From: Dyadobacter sp. UC 10
Lineage (GTDB): Bacteria > Bacteroidota > Bacteroidia > Cytophagales > Spirosomataceae
Direction of reading: 5' to 3'
Assembly: GCF_008369915.1 (NCBI RefSeq)
Contig: NZ_VSRN01000001.1
Coordinates: forward strand, 4,026,501 to 4,090,500
DNA: 64,000 bases
Under the pieces are notes generated by a model. The model was given only the letters and a program-made list of their open reading frames with translations, searched no databases and had not been told where the DNA came from. The first letter of the stretch is position 1; every line of letters begins with the position of its first letter. The translations under genes and the position numbers were made by a program. Below are positions 35,044-42,969 of the stretch, piece by piece.

Positions 35044-36621
35044 TTAAACCGGGGCGTATAACTTCGCGAGCTGCTCGGCGCAGCGCTCTCCGTCCATCGC
35101 GGCCGACATAATCCCGCCCGCGTATCCGGCTCCTTCACCGCAGGGAAAAAGGCCTTTAACCTCGGGATGCTCGCAGCTTTCCCGCTCACGTGGTATCCGC
35201 ACAGGAGAGGAGGTCCGGCTTTCAACGCCGATCAGCTGGGCGTCGGGTGAAAGGTATCCCCGCATTTTTTGTCCAAAATCCTTTAATGCTTCCCGCAGCG
35301 GAAACGCGATATTTTCTGGTAAAATATCATATAAATCAACCGATTGAAGTCCCGGTTGATAAGACGTTTCCCGCAATTCCGGCGAAATTCTCGATCGCAC
35401 AAAATCAGTAGCCAGCTGTGCAGGTGCAGTTTGCGTGGCTCCCGCCAATGCGCAGGCCCGCTGTTCCATTTCCATTTGATACTGCAATCCTGCCATCGGA
35501 CCGAAAGATTTATAAGGCAGCAAATCCGGCTCTTCCACCGACACCACCAGCCCCGAATTGGCATAAGGAGAGTCGCGTTTCGAAGGCGACATGCCATTTA
35601 CCACCACCTCGCCGACAGCAGTAGCCGCTGGGACAATAAAGCCGCCCGGGCACATGCAAAAAGAAAATGCGCCCCTTTGCACCCCTTTGTAATGCGTTTG
35701 GGTAACCAGGCTATATGAAGCGGCGGGCAGGTAAGGCCCGCGATCAGTAGTGCAGTGATATTGTATTTTATCTATTGTATTCTGAGGATGTTCAATGCGC
35801 ACGCCCATTGCGAACGATTTGCTTTCGATCAGGATGTTTTTGGAATGCAGCAAAGTGTAAATATCCCGCGCTGAATGCCCCGTCGCGAGAATTACACCCA
35901 AACCCAAATGCTCCTTACCATCTTCGGTAACAACGCCCTTCATCGTCCCTGATTCAACGATCAGGTCGGTCACCTTCGTGTTGAAATGGATCTCGCCGCC
36001 TGCATTCAAAATGCTTTCGCGCATTTCCGAAACTACGACCGGCAGCTTATTGGTGCCGATATGCGGGTGGGTATCGATTAATATTTGCTCATTTGCGCCG
36101 TGCTGGACGAATATTTCCAGTATCCGCCGAATATCGCCGCGCTTATTGGAGCGGGTGTATAGCTTTCCGTCAGAATAAGTACCTGCCCCGCCTTCGCCGA
36201 AGCAGTAGTTGGATTCGGGATTGACGATATGGTCTTTATTAATAGCCGCAAGGTCACGGCGCCGCGCACGTACATCTTTTCCTCTTTCGAAAACAACCGG
36301 TTTAATGCCAAGTTCAATCAGTCGCAGCGCCGCAAACATACCGGCCGGGCCGCAGCCGATAATGATTGCCTGAGGGCGGGAGCTGACGTTTTTGTATTCA
36401 AAATGAGAAGTAAGCAGCGTGGGGGCAGCTTCGTTGACATAAACTTCGGCCTGCACATTGACCTTAACCTGCCTGCTACGGGCGTCTATCGACTGTCTTG
36501 TTTTGCGGATAATTGGCTGGTCGGCCTCCCGGATGCGCAGTTTTTTTAAAATATGTTGACGGAACTGTTCGTCGTCCAGCGCGATCTCCGGCGTAAGCGT
36601 AAGTTGAAGCGTATGATGCAT
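35044..36621 (-). CDS. NAD(P)/FAD-dependent oxidoreductase (COG2509-like)
   Basis: The 525-residue flavoprotein has an N-terminal 80-residue extension and then the FAD-binding Rossmann motif AIIIGCGPAGMFAALRL near residue 88. Further blocks are NYCFGEGGAGTYSDGKLYTR near residue 140 and a C-terminal LFPCGEGAGYAGGIMSAAMDG. This matches the uncharacterised FAD-dependent dehydrogenase family. There is no signal peptide. The substrate is unknown. It is monocistronic, with its promoter in the gap before the divergent gene at 36754. Confidence 0.9.
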   Translation of the reverse strand: MHHTLQLTLTPEIALDDEQFRQHILKKLRIREADQPIIRKTRQSIDARSRQVKVNVQAEVYVNEAAPTLLTSHFEYKNVSSRPQAIIIGCGPAGMFAALRLIELGIKPVVFERGKDVRARRRDLAAINKDHIVNPESNYCFGEGGAGTYSDGKLYTRSNKRGDIRRILEIFVQHGANEQILIDTHPHIGTNKLPVVVSEMRESILNAGGEIHFNTKVTDLIVESGTMKGVVTEDGKEHLGLGVILATGHSARDIYTLLHSKNILIESKSFAMGVRIEHPQNTIDKIQYHCTTDRGPYLPAASYSLVTQTHYKGVQRGAFSFCMCPGGFIVPAATAVGEVVVNGMSPSKRDSPYANSGLVVSVEEPDLLPYKSFGPMAGLQYQMEMEQRACALAGATQTAPAQLATDFVRSRISPELRETSYQPGLQSVDLYDILPENIAFPLREALKDFGQKMRGYLSPDAQLIGVESRTSSPVRIPRERESCEHPEVKGLFPCGEGAGYAGGIMSAAMDGERCAEQLAKLYAPV

Positions 36622-36753
36622 AAGAAAGGGATTTATCCTTTAATTGATGCAAAGTTAAAAATTCCGGTGCTGAAACTGAAAGGAAATGGGCGGCGATCGG
36701 TTGGGTAACATCCTGCCTAATGCTACTTTGATAGTAAATTTCAACAATATTAT

Positions 36754-37674
36754 ATGGAAACGAACCGACGTCAGTTTCTCAAAGCAGTACCTGCACTGGC
36801 TGCTACACCGGCTTTTTTGGCCGCCGGTCAGGTTGAAAAAGCGGCCCCGTTCCCGCTTTCCTGCAATCAGTATTCCTGGATAACATTCTATGCCCGGGAC
36901 GGAAAAGATTGGTCTGCAAATCCAGACGCTTCACTGGCCGATTTTGCTTCAACCGGCCTGAAAGCTTACGAGCCTGCTTTCAATAATGCAGGAGAAGTGA
37001 CAAAACTTTTGCCGCTTTTGAAGAAATATCAGCTGTTAATGCCGTCGGTGTACGTCAATACTTCCCTGCACGACGCCGGGGAAGCGGGCAAATCCATCGA
37101 ATCCGTACTATCGATTGCCGAGGCATTGAAACCGGCGAATACGAAAATCATTGTTACCAACCCGAATCCTATTAAATGGGGCAGCGCAGAGAATAAGTCG
37201 GATGCGCAACTCGCTGAACAGGCGAAAAATATGGACAGGCTGGGCGCCGAGCTGAAAAAGCGTGGAATGACACTCGCTTACCACACGCACGACGTTGAGT
37301 TGCGGGCGGCGGCGCGGGAATTTCACCATATGCTTTTAGCGACTGATCCGAAAAACGTATCGCTTTGCCTCGACGTGCATTGGGTATATCGGGGTGCCGG
37401 CAACTCTCAGGTTGCTTTGTTTGATATTGTCAAATTGTATGGAAAACGTATTACCGAGCTGCACATCCGTCAATCAAAGGGCGAAATCTGGCAGGAGACT
37501 TTTGGGGAAGGGGATATCGATTACCCCCGGCTGGTCAGTTCGCTCCATGCAATAGGGATCAAACCGCACCTGGTTTTGGAACAATGTTTGGAAAAGACCT
37601 CACCTAAAACCATGAACGCAACCGAGGCACATAAAAAGGATATGGTTGAAGTGAAACGGGTGTTTGGTGTTTGA
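36754..37674 (+). CDS. Sugar phosphate isomerase/epimerase-like TIM barrel with Tat signal
   Basis: The 306-residue protein starts METNRRQFLKAVPALAATPAF, a twin-arginine signal with RRQFLK, so it is exported folded. The mature part is a xylose-isomerase-like TIM barrel (SLADFASTGLKAYEPAFN, LAYHTHDVELRAA, VSLCLDVHWVYRGAG, ELHIRQSKGEIWQETFGEG), with the conserved metal-binding Glu/Asp/His positions plausible but not proven. Many Bacteroidota carry such periplasmic enzymes acting on sugars or inositols. The start is behind a promoter region shared with the divergent FAD protein. Confidence 0.9.
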   Translation: METNRRQFLKAVPALAATPAFLAAGQVEKAAPFPLSCNQYSWITFYARDGKDWSANPDASLADFASTGLKAYEPAFNNAGEVTKLLPLLKKYQLLMPSVYVNTSLHDAGEAGKSIESVLSIAEALKPANTKIIVTNPNPIKWGSAENKSDAQLAEQAKNMDRLGAELKKRGMTLAYHTHDVELRAAAREFHHMLLATDPKNVSLCLDVHWVYRGAGNSQVALFDIVKLYGKRITELHIRQSKGEIWQETFGEGDIDYPRLVSSLHAIGIKPHLVLEQCLEKTSPKTMNATEAHKKDMVEVKRVFGV

Positions 37675-37685
37675 TCAACAAAGCG

Positions 37686-37941
37686 ATGGGGCAATTTGAA
37701 AAACTGATATTTAAACTTCTTTCGGGTGCAGCCGATAACAATTTAGTTTTAATGATTTAAGGTCAATTCTTTTGAATCTGGGATTTACAGAAAAACAACG
37801 GGAGGTAGTCACAGAATTTTTTATAAGGAAAATATTGTAGAAATTGTAAATATCCAGGCTGATGGGAACAAGGCCAAACCTTATCAGATTAAACAGGTAA
37901 GAGCAATTATTTTGAAATACAAGCTTGTCAGTTATGAATAG
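37686..37941 (+). pseudogene. hicA: hicA-like toxin gene with two frameshifts
   Basis: Found by translating the gap by hand. Frame 1 from the ATG at 37686 gives MGQFEKLIFKLLSGAADNNL, then stops at about 37758. A second frame gives a short stretch RSILLNLGFTEK, and a third gives GGSHRIFYKENIVEIVNIQ and NGKAKPYQ-like sequence ending in KQVRAIILKYKL. Together these read as one HicA mRNA interferase with the Gly-Ser-His core. Two single-base deletions, one in the T run near 37749 and one in the A run near 37796, would explain the breaks. The stop overlaps hicB by eight bases, as in a normal hicAB operon. It is either a true pseudogene or homopolymer sequencing error. Confidence 0.75.
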
Positions 37942-38146
37942 CAAATACGAGCTCATCATTTATTGGAGCGAAGAAGATAACAGGTTCATCGTAGAAGTTC
38001 CCGAACTGCCAGGCTGCATGGCCGACGGCGCATCGCAAAGCGAAGCGCTTGCCAATGCGCAAATTGTGATCGAACAATGGATCGATACGGCAAAGGAGCT
38101 CAACCGCGAGATACCGAAGGCGAAGGGCAAGCTAATGTATGCCTGA
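37934..38146 (+). CDS. hicB: HicB-like antitoxin
   Basis: The 70-residue protein starts MNSKYELIIYWSEEDNRFIVE and has the HicB core VPELPGCMADGASQSEALANA, ending in KAKGKLMYA. It covers the partial RNase H-like HicB domain only, without a C-terminal DNA-binding domain. It overlaps the last bases of the broken hicA and the first bases of the acyl-CoA dehydrogenase gene (eight bases each side). With hicA inactive it would be an orphan antitoxin. A TTG nine bases upstream is an alternative start. Confidence 0.85.
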   Translation: MNSKYELIIYWSEEDNRFIVEVPELPGCMADGASQSEALANAQIVIEQWIDTAKELNREIPKAKGKLMYA

Positions 38147-39311
38147 TATGCCCGCAACCGATTTTCTCCAGATTTCCGAACTTCTCACTCCCGAGCAGCG
38201 CCTGATTGCTGACACGGTGAGGGAGTTTACGGAAAAAGAGATCAAGCCTATCATCGAAGCTTGTGCGCAGAAGGCTGAGTTTCCCGTTCACCTGATCAGG
38301 AAATTTGGCGAATTAGGCGTATTCGGGCCGACCATCCCGCCCGAATATGGCGGCGGCGGACTGGATTATATTTCCTACGGCTTAATGTGTCAGGAGATCG
38401 AAAGAGGTGATTCCGGCATGCGATCGACGATTTCCGTGCAAAGTTCATTGGTAATGTGGCCTATTTTTACATTCGGCTCAGAAAATCAAAAACAAAAATA
38501 CCTTCCCCAACTCGCAACCGGTGAAATGCTCGGCTGTTTCGGATTAACTGAACCCGATCACGGATCGAACCCGGCCGGTATGAAATCTACCCTTACGAAA
38601 ACGGAGGATGGCTATTTGCTCAACGGATCGAAAATGTGGATATCCAATGCACCTTTTGCAGACATCGCGGTGGTGTGGGCCAGAAACGAGGATGGCAAAG
38701 TAATGGGTGTTTTGGTGGAAAAGGGAATGCAGGGTTTTTCAACTCCCGAGATCCACAACAAATGGTCGCTGCGCACGAGTGCTACCGGCGAGCTGGTTTT
38801 CGATTCAGTTTTTATTCCTGAGGGAAATGTGCTGCCGGGAGCTACGGGTATCAAAAGTGCATTGCAGTGCCTTGATAAAGCCAGGTACGGTATTTCCTGG
38901 GGCGCGATCGGCGCGGCTGTGGATTGCTATGAAACGGCTGTGAAGTATGCGAAAGAACGCATTCAGTTCGACAAACCTATTGCCGCATTTCAGCTTACAC
39001 AAAAAAAGCTGGCTGAAATGCTGACCGAAATCACCAAAGCACAACTCCTTTCCTGGCGGCTTGGTGTATTGATGAATGAGGGAAAAGCTACTACCGCGCA
39101 GATCTCGATGGCGAAAAGGAGCAATGTGCAGATGGCGCTGGAAGTGGCAAGGAAATGCCGGCAAATATTAGGCGCAATGGGCATAACAGGCGATTTTCCG
39201 ATTATGCGGCACATGATGAACCTGGAATCGGTGGTAACTTACGAGGGAACGCACGATATTCACTTGCTGATCCTGGGCGCCGAAATTACAGGCATCAATG
39301 CATTTAAATAG
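38139..39311 (+). CDS. Acyl-CoA dehydrogenase, glutaryl-CoA dehydrogenase-like
   Basis: This 390-residue flavoprotein has the acyl-CoA dehydrogenase blocks: PPEYGGGGLDYISYGLMCQE, GCFGLTEPDHGSNPAGM, KMWISNAPFADIAVVWAR and RIQFDKPIAAFQL. The ending VVTYEGTHDIHLLILGAEITG carries the catalytic glutamate and is the glutaryl-CoA dehydrogenase pattern. GCDH-like enzymes oxidise glutaryl-CoA from lysine/tryptophan breakdown; other acyl-CoAs are possible. The start overlaps hicB by eight bases, and an ATG at 38148 is an alternative. It is probably cotranscribed with hicB by accident of position. Confidence 0.9.
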   Translation: MPDMPATDFLQISELLTPEQRLIADTVREFTEKEIKPIIEACAQKAEFPVHLIRKFGELGVFGPTIPPEYGGGGLDYISYGLMCQEIERGDSGMRSTISVQSSLVMWPIFTFGSENQKQKYLPQLATGEMLGCFGLTEPDHGSNPAGMKSTLTKTEDGYLLNGSKMWISNAPFADIAVVWARNEDGKVMGVLVEKGMQGFSTPEIHNKWSLRTSATGELVFDSVFIPEGNVLPGATGIKSALQCLDKARYGISWGAIGAAVDCYETAVKYAKERIQFDKPIAAFQLTQKKLAEMLTEITKAQLLSWRLGVLMNEGKATTAQISMAKRSNVQMALEVARKCRQILGAMGITGDFPIMRHMMNLESVVTYEGTHDIHLLILGAEITGINAFK

Positions 39312-39329
39312 CAAACGTCCGGTGCGATC

Positions 39330-40229
39330 CTACAACTTGCTCTGCAGCTCCCTGCTCGTTTTCCGCGACCCGTCGTGCGACCACCCAGGTGATTTCAACA
39401 GGTACTTTAATTTGGTAGAAATAGCGACCGGCTGGCTGAAATCCCGCCCGATTTCTTTCCATTCGTAAAAGACGGTTTGCAGCACATTTTCATGCCGCAT
39501 TGATTTTGTCAACCCGTAACGCGGCGGTACTTCGGGTAGCTCTTCCTGAAAAGTGCCAAATATCCGGTCCCAGATAATCAGGCACATACCCATATTTTTA
39601 TCCAGATACTGCACATTACTCGCATGGTGTACGCGGTGATGCGAAGGAGTGACCAGCACATATTCCAGCCAGCCCAGTTTTTTCACATATTCAGTATGCA
39701 CAATGATCCCGTAAATCTGCGTGAGCGAATACATGACAATGATATCAGCAGGATTAAAGCCAAAAATCGACAGCGGAATAAAATAAATAAAACGGTACAG
39801 CGGCTGAAAAACCGATGAACGAAAGCCTGTGGTCAGATTAAAATGCTCGGAAGAATGATGCGTGACGTGCACTGCCCAGAAAAGCCTGCAGTGATGGTCG
39901 ACATAATGCAAAGTGTAAAAAGCGAGATCCTCAAGTAAAAAAAGCAGCAGCCAGTAAACATAGGGATTTTCAAGGGGACGGAATATCGCGAGGTTGTAGA
40001 ACCACATTAATACAGCAACGTAGAATGCCCTGAACAGGAGGTCGATGCCGCCGTTGCAAAGCATCAGGATTGCATTGGTGACGCTGTCCCGAAACGTGTA
40101 GGAGGGTCTAGTGGAATGGTCGTGGTGGCTTTGGCGGTGTGTCAGGAAGATCTCTAACCCGATTAATAACAGATAGAATGGAGCGGAAATCTTTAATAGA
40201 AAATCCTCCAAGTTATATGTGCCCGGCAT
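39330..40229 (-). CDS. Sterol desaturase/fatty acid hydroxylase-family membrane protein
   Basis: The 299-residue membrane protein has several hydrophobic segments and the histidine clusters HYVDHHCRLFWAVHVTHHSSEHF and HHRVHHASNVQYLDKN, the di-iron ligands of the fatty acid hydroxylase superfamily. Family members in Bacteroidota may modify lipids such as carotenoids, hopanoids or fatty acids; the substrate cannot be read. It converges on the acyl-CoA dehydrogenase. A TATATTTG -7 box lies at 40252-40259. Confidence 0.9.
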   Translation of the reverse strand: MPGTYNLEDFLLKISAPFYLLLIGLEIFLTHRQSHHDHSTRPSYTFRDSVTNAILMLCNGGIDLLFRAFYVAVLMWFYNLAIFRPLENPYVYWLLLFLLEDLAFYTLHYVDHHCRLFWAVHVTHHSSEHFNLTTGFRSSVFQPLYRFIYFIPLSIFGFNPADIIVMYSLTQIYGIIVHTEYVKKLGWLEYVLVTPSHHRVHHASNVQYLDKNMGMCLIIWDRIFGTFQEELPEVPPRYGLTKSMRHENVLQTVFYEWKEIGRDFSQPVAISTKLKYLLKSPGWSHDGSRKTSRELQSKL

Positions 40230-40251
40230 AGTCGTATCTACAAATAGTTTG

Positions 40252-40259
40252 CAAATATA
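40252..40259 (-). promoter_or_regulatory. -7 box for the sterol desaturase-like gene
   Basis: CAAATATA on the plus strand is TATATTTG on the minus strand, an exact TAnnTTTG match 23 bases before the ATG at 40229. No -33 partner was found. Confidence 0.4.
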
Positions 40260-40347
40260 GCGGCGTACATCATCGTATAATTCGATGGACGAAGTTTTAA
40301 GAAATTTCTAATATCACTATCCTAACACCTTTGCAATCACTGCTTTT

Positions 40348-41886
40348 TCAGGGAATAATTTTCTTCAAAGCTTTTCTCAAAGCCTCGTTTTTGAATTTCT
40401 TCTGAAGGATAACCGGCGCCGCGATCCTTTCCCGGCAGTCGTAAATCGAGCACCTTTCGCAGGTCTGGTTTACTTCCCGTGAGGGCAGGTTGGGATCTTC
40501 CAGAAAAGCCAGTTTTTCACGGGTTTGCTCGTCCAGATAAATGCCCATCGAAACACTTACATTCAAATTCGGCGTCGGCGACATTTGCTGTGCGAAGCTG
40601 ATCACCAGGTACTGGTCCTGCGTGTCGACGTAGGTGGATTTTTGTGCCTTGCACAATATACGCGGCTGCTCCTTGTTTTTGTTCAGTTCGGCCAGGTCAT
40701 TCAGGATCGTGAGCGCCACCCAGCGACGGCAATAGTGCTCGTCCCGCACTGTATGCGGGTAATGCTTCCGGGAAATGTGCATTTCCTTCGTCATATCGAA
40801 CACATTCTGACCGGAGAAATTATTGAACCTCGAAAAGAAGATCTGGTTAATGCCAAAATAGCGGGGCAGGATATTGCTGAGCCGGTAACAAAACGATTCG
40901 GGAGTGGTATTGAAATCGTGAATAAGCTGGATCAACTGCTCAGGTTGCCACGTTTTTTGTGCAAAAAAGTCGGTAATGGCAGGTACCAGGAGACTTCTTT
41001 TAATAATGATCGCACTTGCAAAATAGGAAGCCTTGAAATTGTTAAGCAATTGTTCGAAAGTCTCTGCTTCCACCAGCGCGGTAGTTTGCAGGCGGTTTTT
41101 CAGGCCTAAATGAAGATACCCTATCTCGCGGCCGTAAATGAATGCACGCTGAACAGACGATAAATGCGCATTGAGCAGCAGCCGGTTCCCCAGCGGGTTA
41201 TTGATCGTCAGCGAGCGGACCGTTGAGAATTCAGGATTGGTGCGTTCGTTAATCTGTTCGATCGTGTAATTGAACTTCGATTTCAGGATTTCGGCGAGGT
41301 AATTTTCATCCAGCAGACGCTCCGGCTCTACTTCCTGTTCGGTCAGAAAACGTTCAGCTTCCAGTTCGATATCTTCAAAATAATTGTCATGCATTTCCTG
41401 GTAAGTGCGCAATGCAGAGAAATAGAATTTCTCTATCGACATATTATAATTCCGCGCGATCTCGATCAGTGTGCCTACAAAAGCGCTGATCTTCATGGGC
41501 GCGTCGGACAGGATTTCGAGCAGGTTGGCCGGGTCTATCCCGAAAAGTTCGAGTGGAAGTTCGGTGAGGATATTGGAGCTCAGCAGGTCCGAAATGGGTT
41601 CGAGGCGTTTGCTGAGTTTCAGGGAAACCAATGTGTCGTAGTCTACATCGATCGCGCGCGCCAGCGCTAGTATTTTGTCCGATTTAGGATATTTCTTTCC
41701 TTTTTCAATTTCGTTGATATATGAGATGGAAAGTCCTGATTTAGCAGATAGCTCGCTCAGGGAGAGTCCCTTATCCAGCCGGAGCTGTTTAAGTTTTAAT
41801 CCAAATACCAACCTAACATTATCTGTATTTATCGCCACTGTATTGGATGAAAAGAGCCTGATTTGAAGGGTTTCGGTCTCAGGCAA
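40348..41886 (-). CDS. XRE-family regulator, ScfR/RamB type
   Basis: The 512-residue protein has an N-terminal HTH (LKLKQLRLDKGLSLSELSAKSG, then ISYINEIEKGKKYPKSDKIL) at about residues 30-90. A long middle region resembles the ImmA/IrrE-like zinc protease-type domain of ScfR regulators. The C-terminal region is cysteine-containing (QTCERCSIYDCRERIAAPV). ScfR-type proteins sense short-chain acyl-CoAs and control propionate or acetate metabolism in Actinobacteria and others. The target here is unknown, and no methylcitrate genes are nearby. A TACTTTTG -7 box at 41903-41910 implies a very short leader. Confidence 0.85.
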   Translation of the reverse strand: MPETETLQIRLFSSNTVAINTDNVRLVFGLKLKQLRLDKGLSLSELSAKSGLSISYINEIEKGKKYPKSDKILALARAIDVDYDTLVSLKLSKRLEPISDLLSSNILTELPLELFGIDPANLLEILSDAPMKISAFVGTLIEIARNYNMSIEKFYFSALRTYQEMHDNYFEDIELEAERFLTEQEVEPERLLDENYLAEILKSKFNYTIEQINERTNPEFSTVRSLTINNPLGNRLLLNAHLSSVQRAFIYGREIGYLHLGLKNRLQTTALVEAETFEQLLNNFKASYFASAIIIKRSLLVPAITDFFAQKTWQPEQLIQLIHDFNTTPESFCYRLSNILPRYFGINQIFFSRFNNFSGQNVFDMTKEMHISRKHYPHTVRDEHYCRRWVALTILNDLAELNKNKEQPRILCKAQKSTYVDTQDQYLVISFAQQMSPTPNLNVSVSMGIYLDEQTREKLAFLEDPNLPSREVNQTCERCSIYDCRERIAAPVILQKKFKNEALRKALKKIIP

Positions 41887-41902
41887 TTTAAATAAAGAAA
41901 CG

Positions 41903-41910
41903 CAAAAGTA
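41903..41910 (-). promoter_or_regulatory. -7 box of the ScfR-type regulator
   Basis: CAAAAGTA on the plus strand is TACTTTTG on the minus strand, matching TAnnTTTG, with the expected start about 10 bases before the ATG at 41886. Confidence 0.4.
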
Positions 41911-41944
41911 GAAATCAGATGATTCAACCCGACGGGAAACAAAG

Positions 41945-41975
41945 AAAAAACGGGACCGATCAAATGATGGTCCCG
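41945..41975 (-). terminator. Terminator after the beta-barrel gene
   Basis: A stem CGGGACC/GGTCCCG (41951-41957 with 41969-41975), followed on the minus strand by a run of Ts (41945-41950). Confidence 0.75.
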
Positions 41976-42003
41976 TCGTTTTCTGCTGCTGGCTTCACCT
42001 GGC

Positions 42004-42675
42004 TTACAAAATAGAGAAGCCGAGTGTCGCCTGGAACAGATTGCCTTTCTTGCCGAACTGAGATGCAGTGGTCGCGTTATTAAAATTGATCTTCACAACA
42101 TCCGTAAAGTTTCCCTCGTAACGTACGTCCAGGCTCAAACGCCCGAAATCAACTCCTACACCTGCCTGGTAACCGTAGGCGAGGCGGTTTTTGAATTCTG
42201 CCTCTGAATTGCCGCCGGTTACGTCATCAAATGAATCGCCCAGTTTTCCATTGCTGTTTAATCTCAAAGAAGCCATCGGGCCAACATTAATCCGGAAGAA
42301 CTTGGCGATTCTTATACCGAACAAAACCGGTACATCCAGGTTAGAAAAACGTACATCGACGTTTCCGTCCGAGTTCTGTACACCATCTTCGTAAACGTTG
42401 AATTTTCCCCCTTTTTGTGAAAGCAAAAATTCAGGCTGGATGTATGCATTTTTACCAAATCTGAAAAATACACCGCCTACAAAACCCAGTGAGCGGTTAT
42501 CGTTGTCTTTGAAGTCAAATGCATTTCCTCCCGAATTGAGGGACAAATCGTTGCTGCCATTGATATTCGACAGGTTAGCGCCCGCTTTAATACCGAATCT
42601 GAAGGCAGGATCGTATTGAGCTGATGCGGAATAACTGATCAATAGTGCACACAGCGCAATTAGCATGTTTTTCAT
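42004..42675 (-). CDS. PorT-like outer membrane beta-barrel protein
   Basis: The 223-residue protein has a signal peptide (MKNMLIALCALLISYSASAQ) followed by a short eight-strand-like barrel. It opens FRFGIKAGANLSNINGSND, then has GFVGGVFFRFGKNAYIQPEFLLSQKGGKF and a C-terminal segment ending LFQATLGFSIL, with alternating aromatic strands. It fits the outer_membrane_beta-barrel/PorT family common in Bacteroidota. It could be a porin or an adhesion protein. It is monocistronic with its own terminator. Confidence 0.85.
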   Translation of the reverse strand: MKNMLIALCALLISYSASAQYDPAFRFGIKAGANLSNINGSNDLSLNSGGNAFDFKDNDNRSLGFVGGVFFRFGKNAYIQPEFLLSQKGGKFNVYEDGVQNSDGNVDVRFSNLDVPVLFGIRIAKFFRINVGPMASLRLNSNGKLGDSFDDVTGGNSEAEFKNRLAYGYQAGVGVDFGRLSLDVRYEGNFTDVVKINFNNATTASQFGKKGNLFQATLGFSIL

Positions 42676-42859
42676 AGCGATATGAATTAGATAGTTTGAA
42701 TGATGAACACCTCTTTATTAAATTATATTAAAAAGTTGTGCCCGGTTCAGAAAGCTGTTTGCAGCCGGTGCCTGGGCATTAGTTTCCCCAAAAGCGCTTC
42801 AATTTGGCCGCTTTGCAGGTTATTGGAAGTCGAAAGAGCTTGATAAGATCAAAAAACGC

Positions 42860-42867
42860 TATTTTTG
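42860..42867 (+). promoter_or_regulatory. -7 box upstream of leuS
   Basis: TATTTTTG is an exact TAnnTTTG match about 100 bases before the leuS ATG; a CTTG at 42839-42842 with 17-base spacing may be the -33 element. Confidence 0.4.
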
Positions 42868-42969
42868 CGCGTCGTTTGACCAAATGGTCTTTTAAGTCAC
42901 CTTCCTAACACAGGGCAGCTTGCGGAACAAGGTCAATTTATAGTTCCGTAATGCATTAAATTATAAGAT

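Noticed and set aside
42004..42675. Phage or IS cargo near leuS
   Set aside because: The gene is an ordinary outer membrane barrel protein with its own terminator, and there are no transposase or integrase genes.
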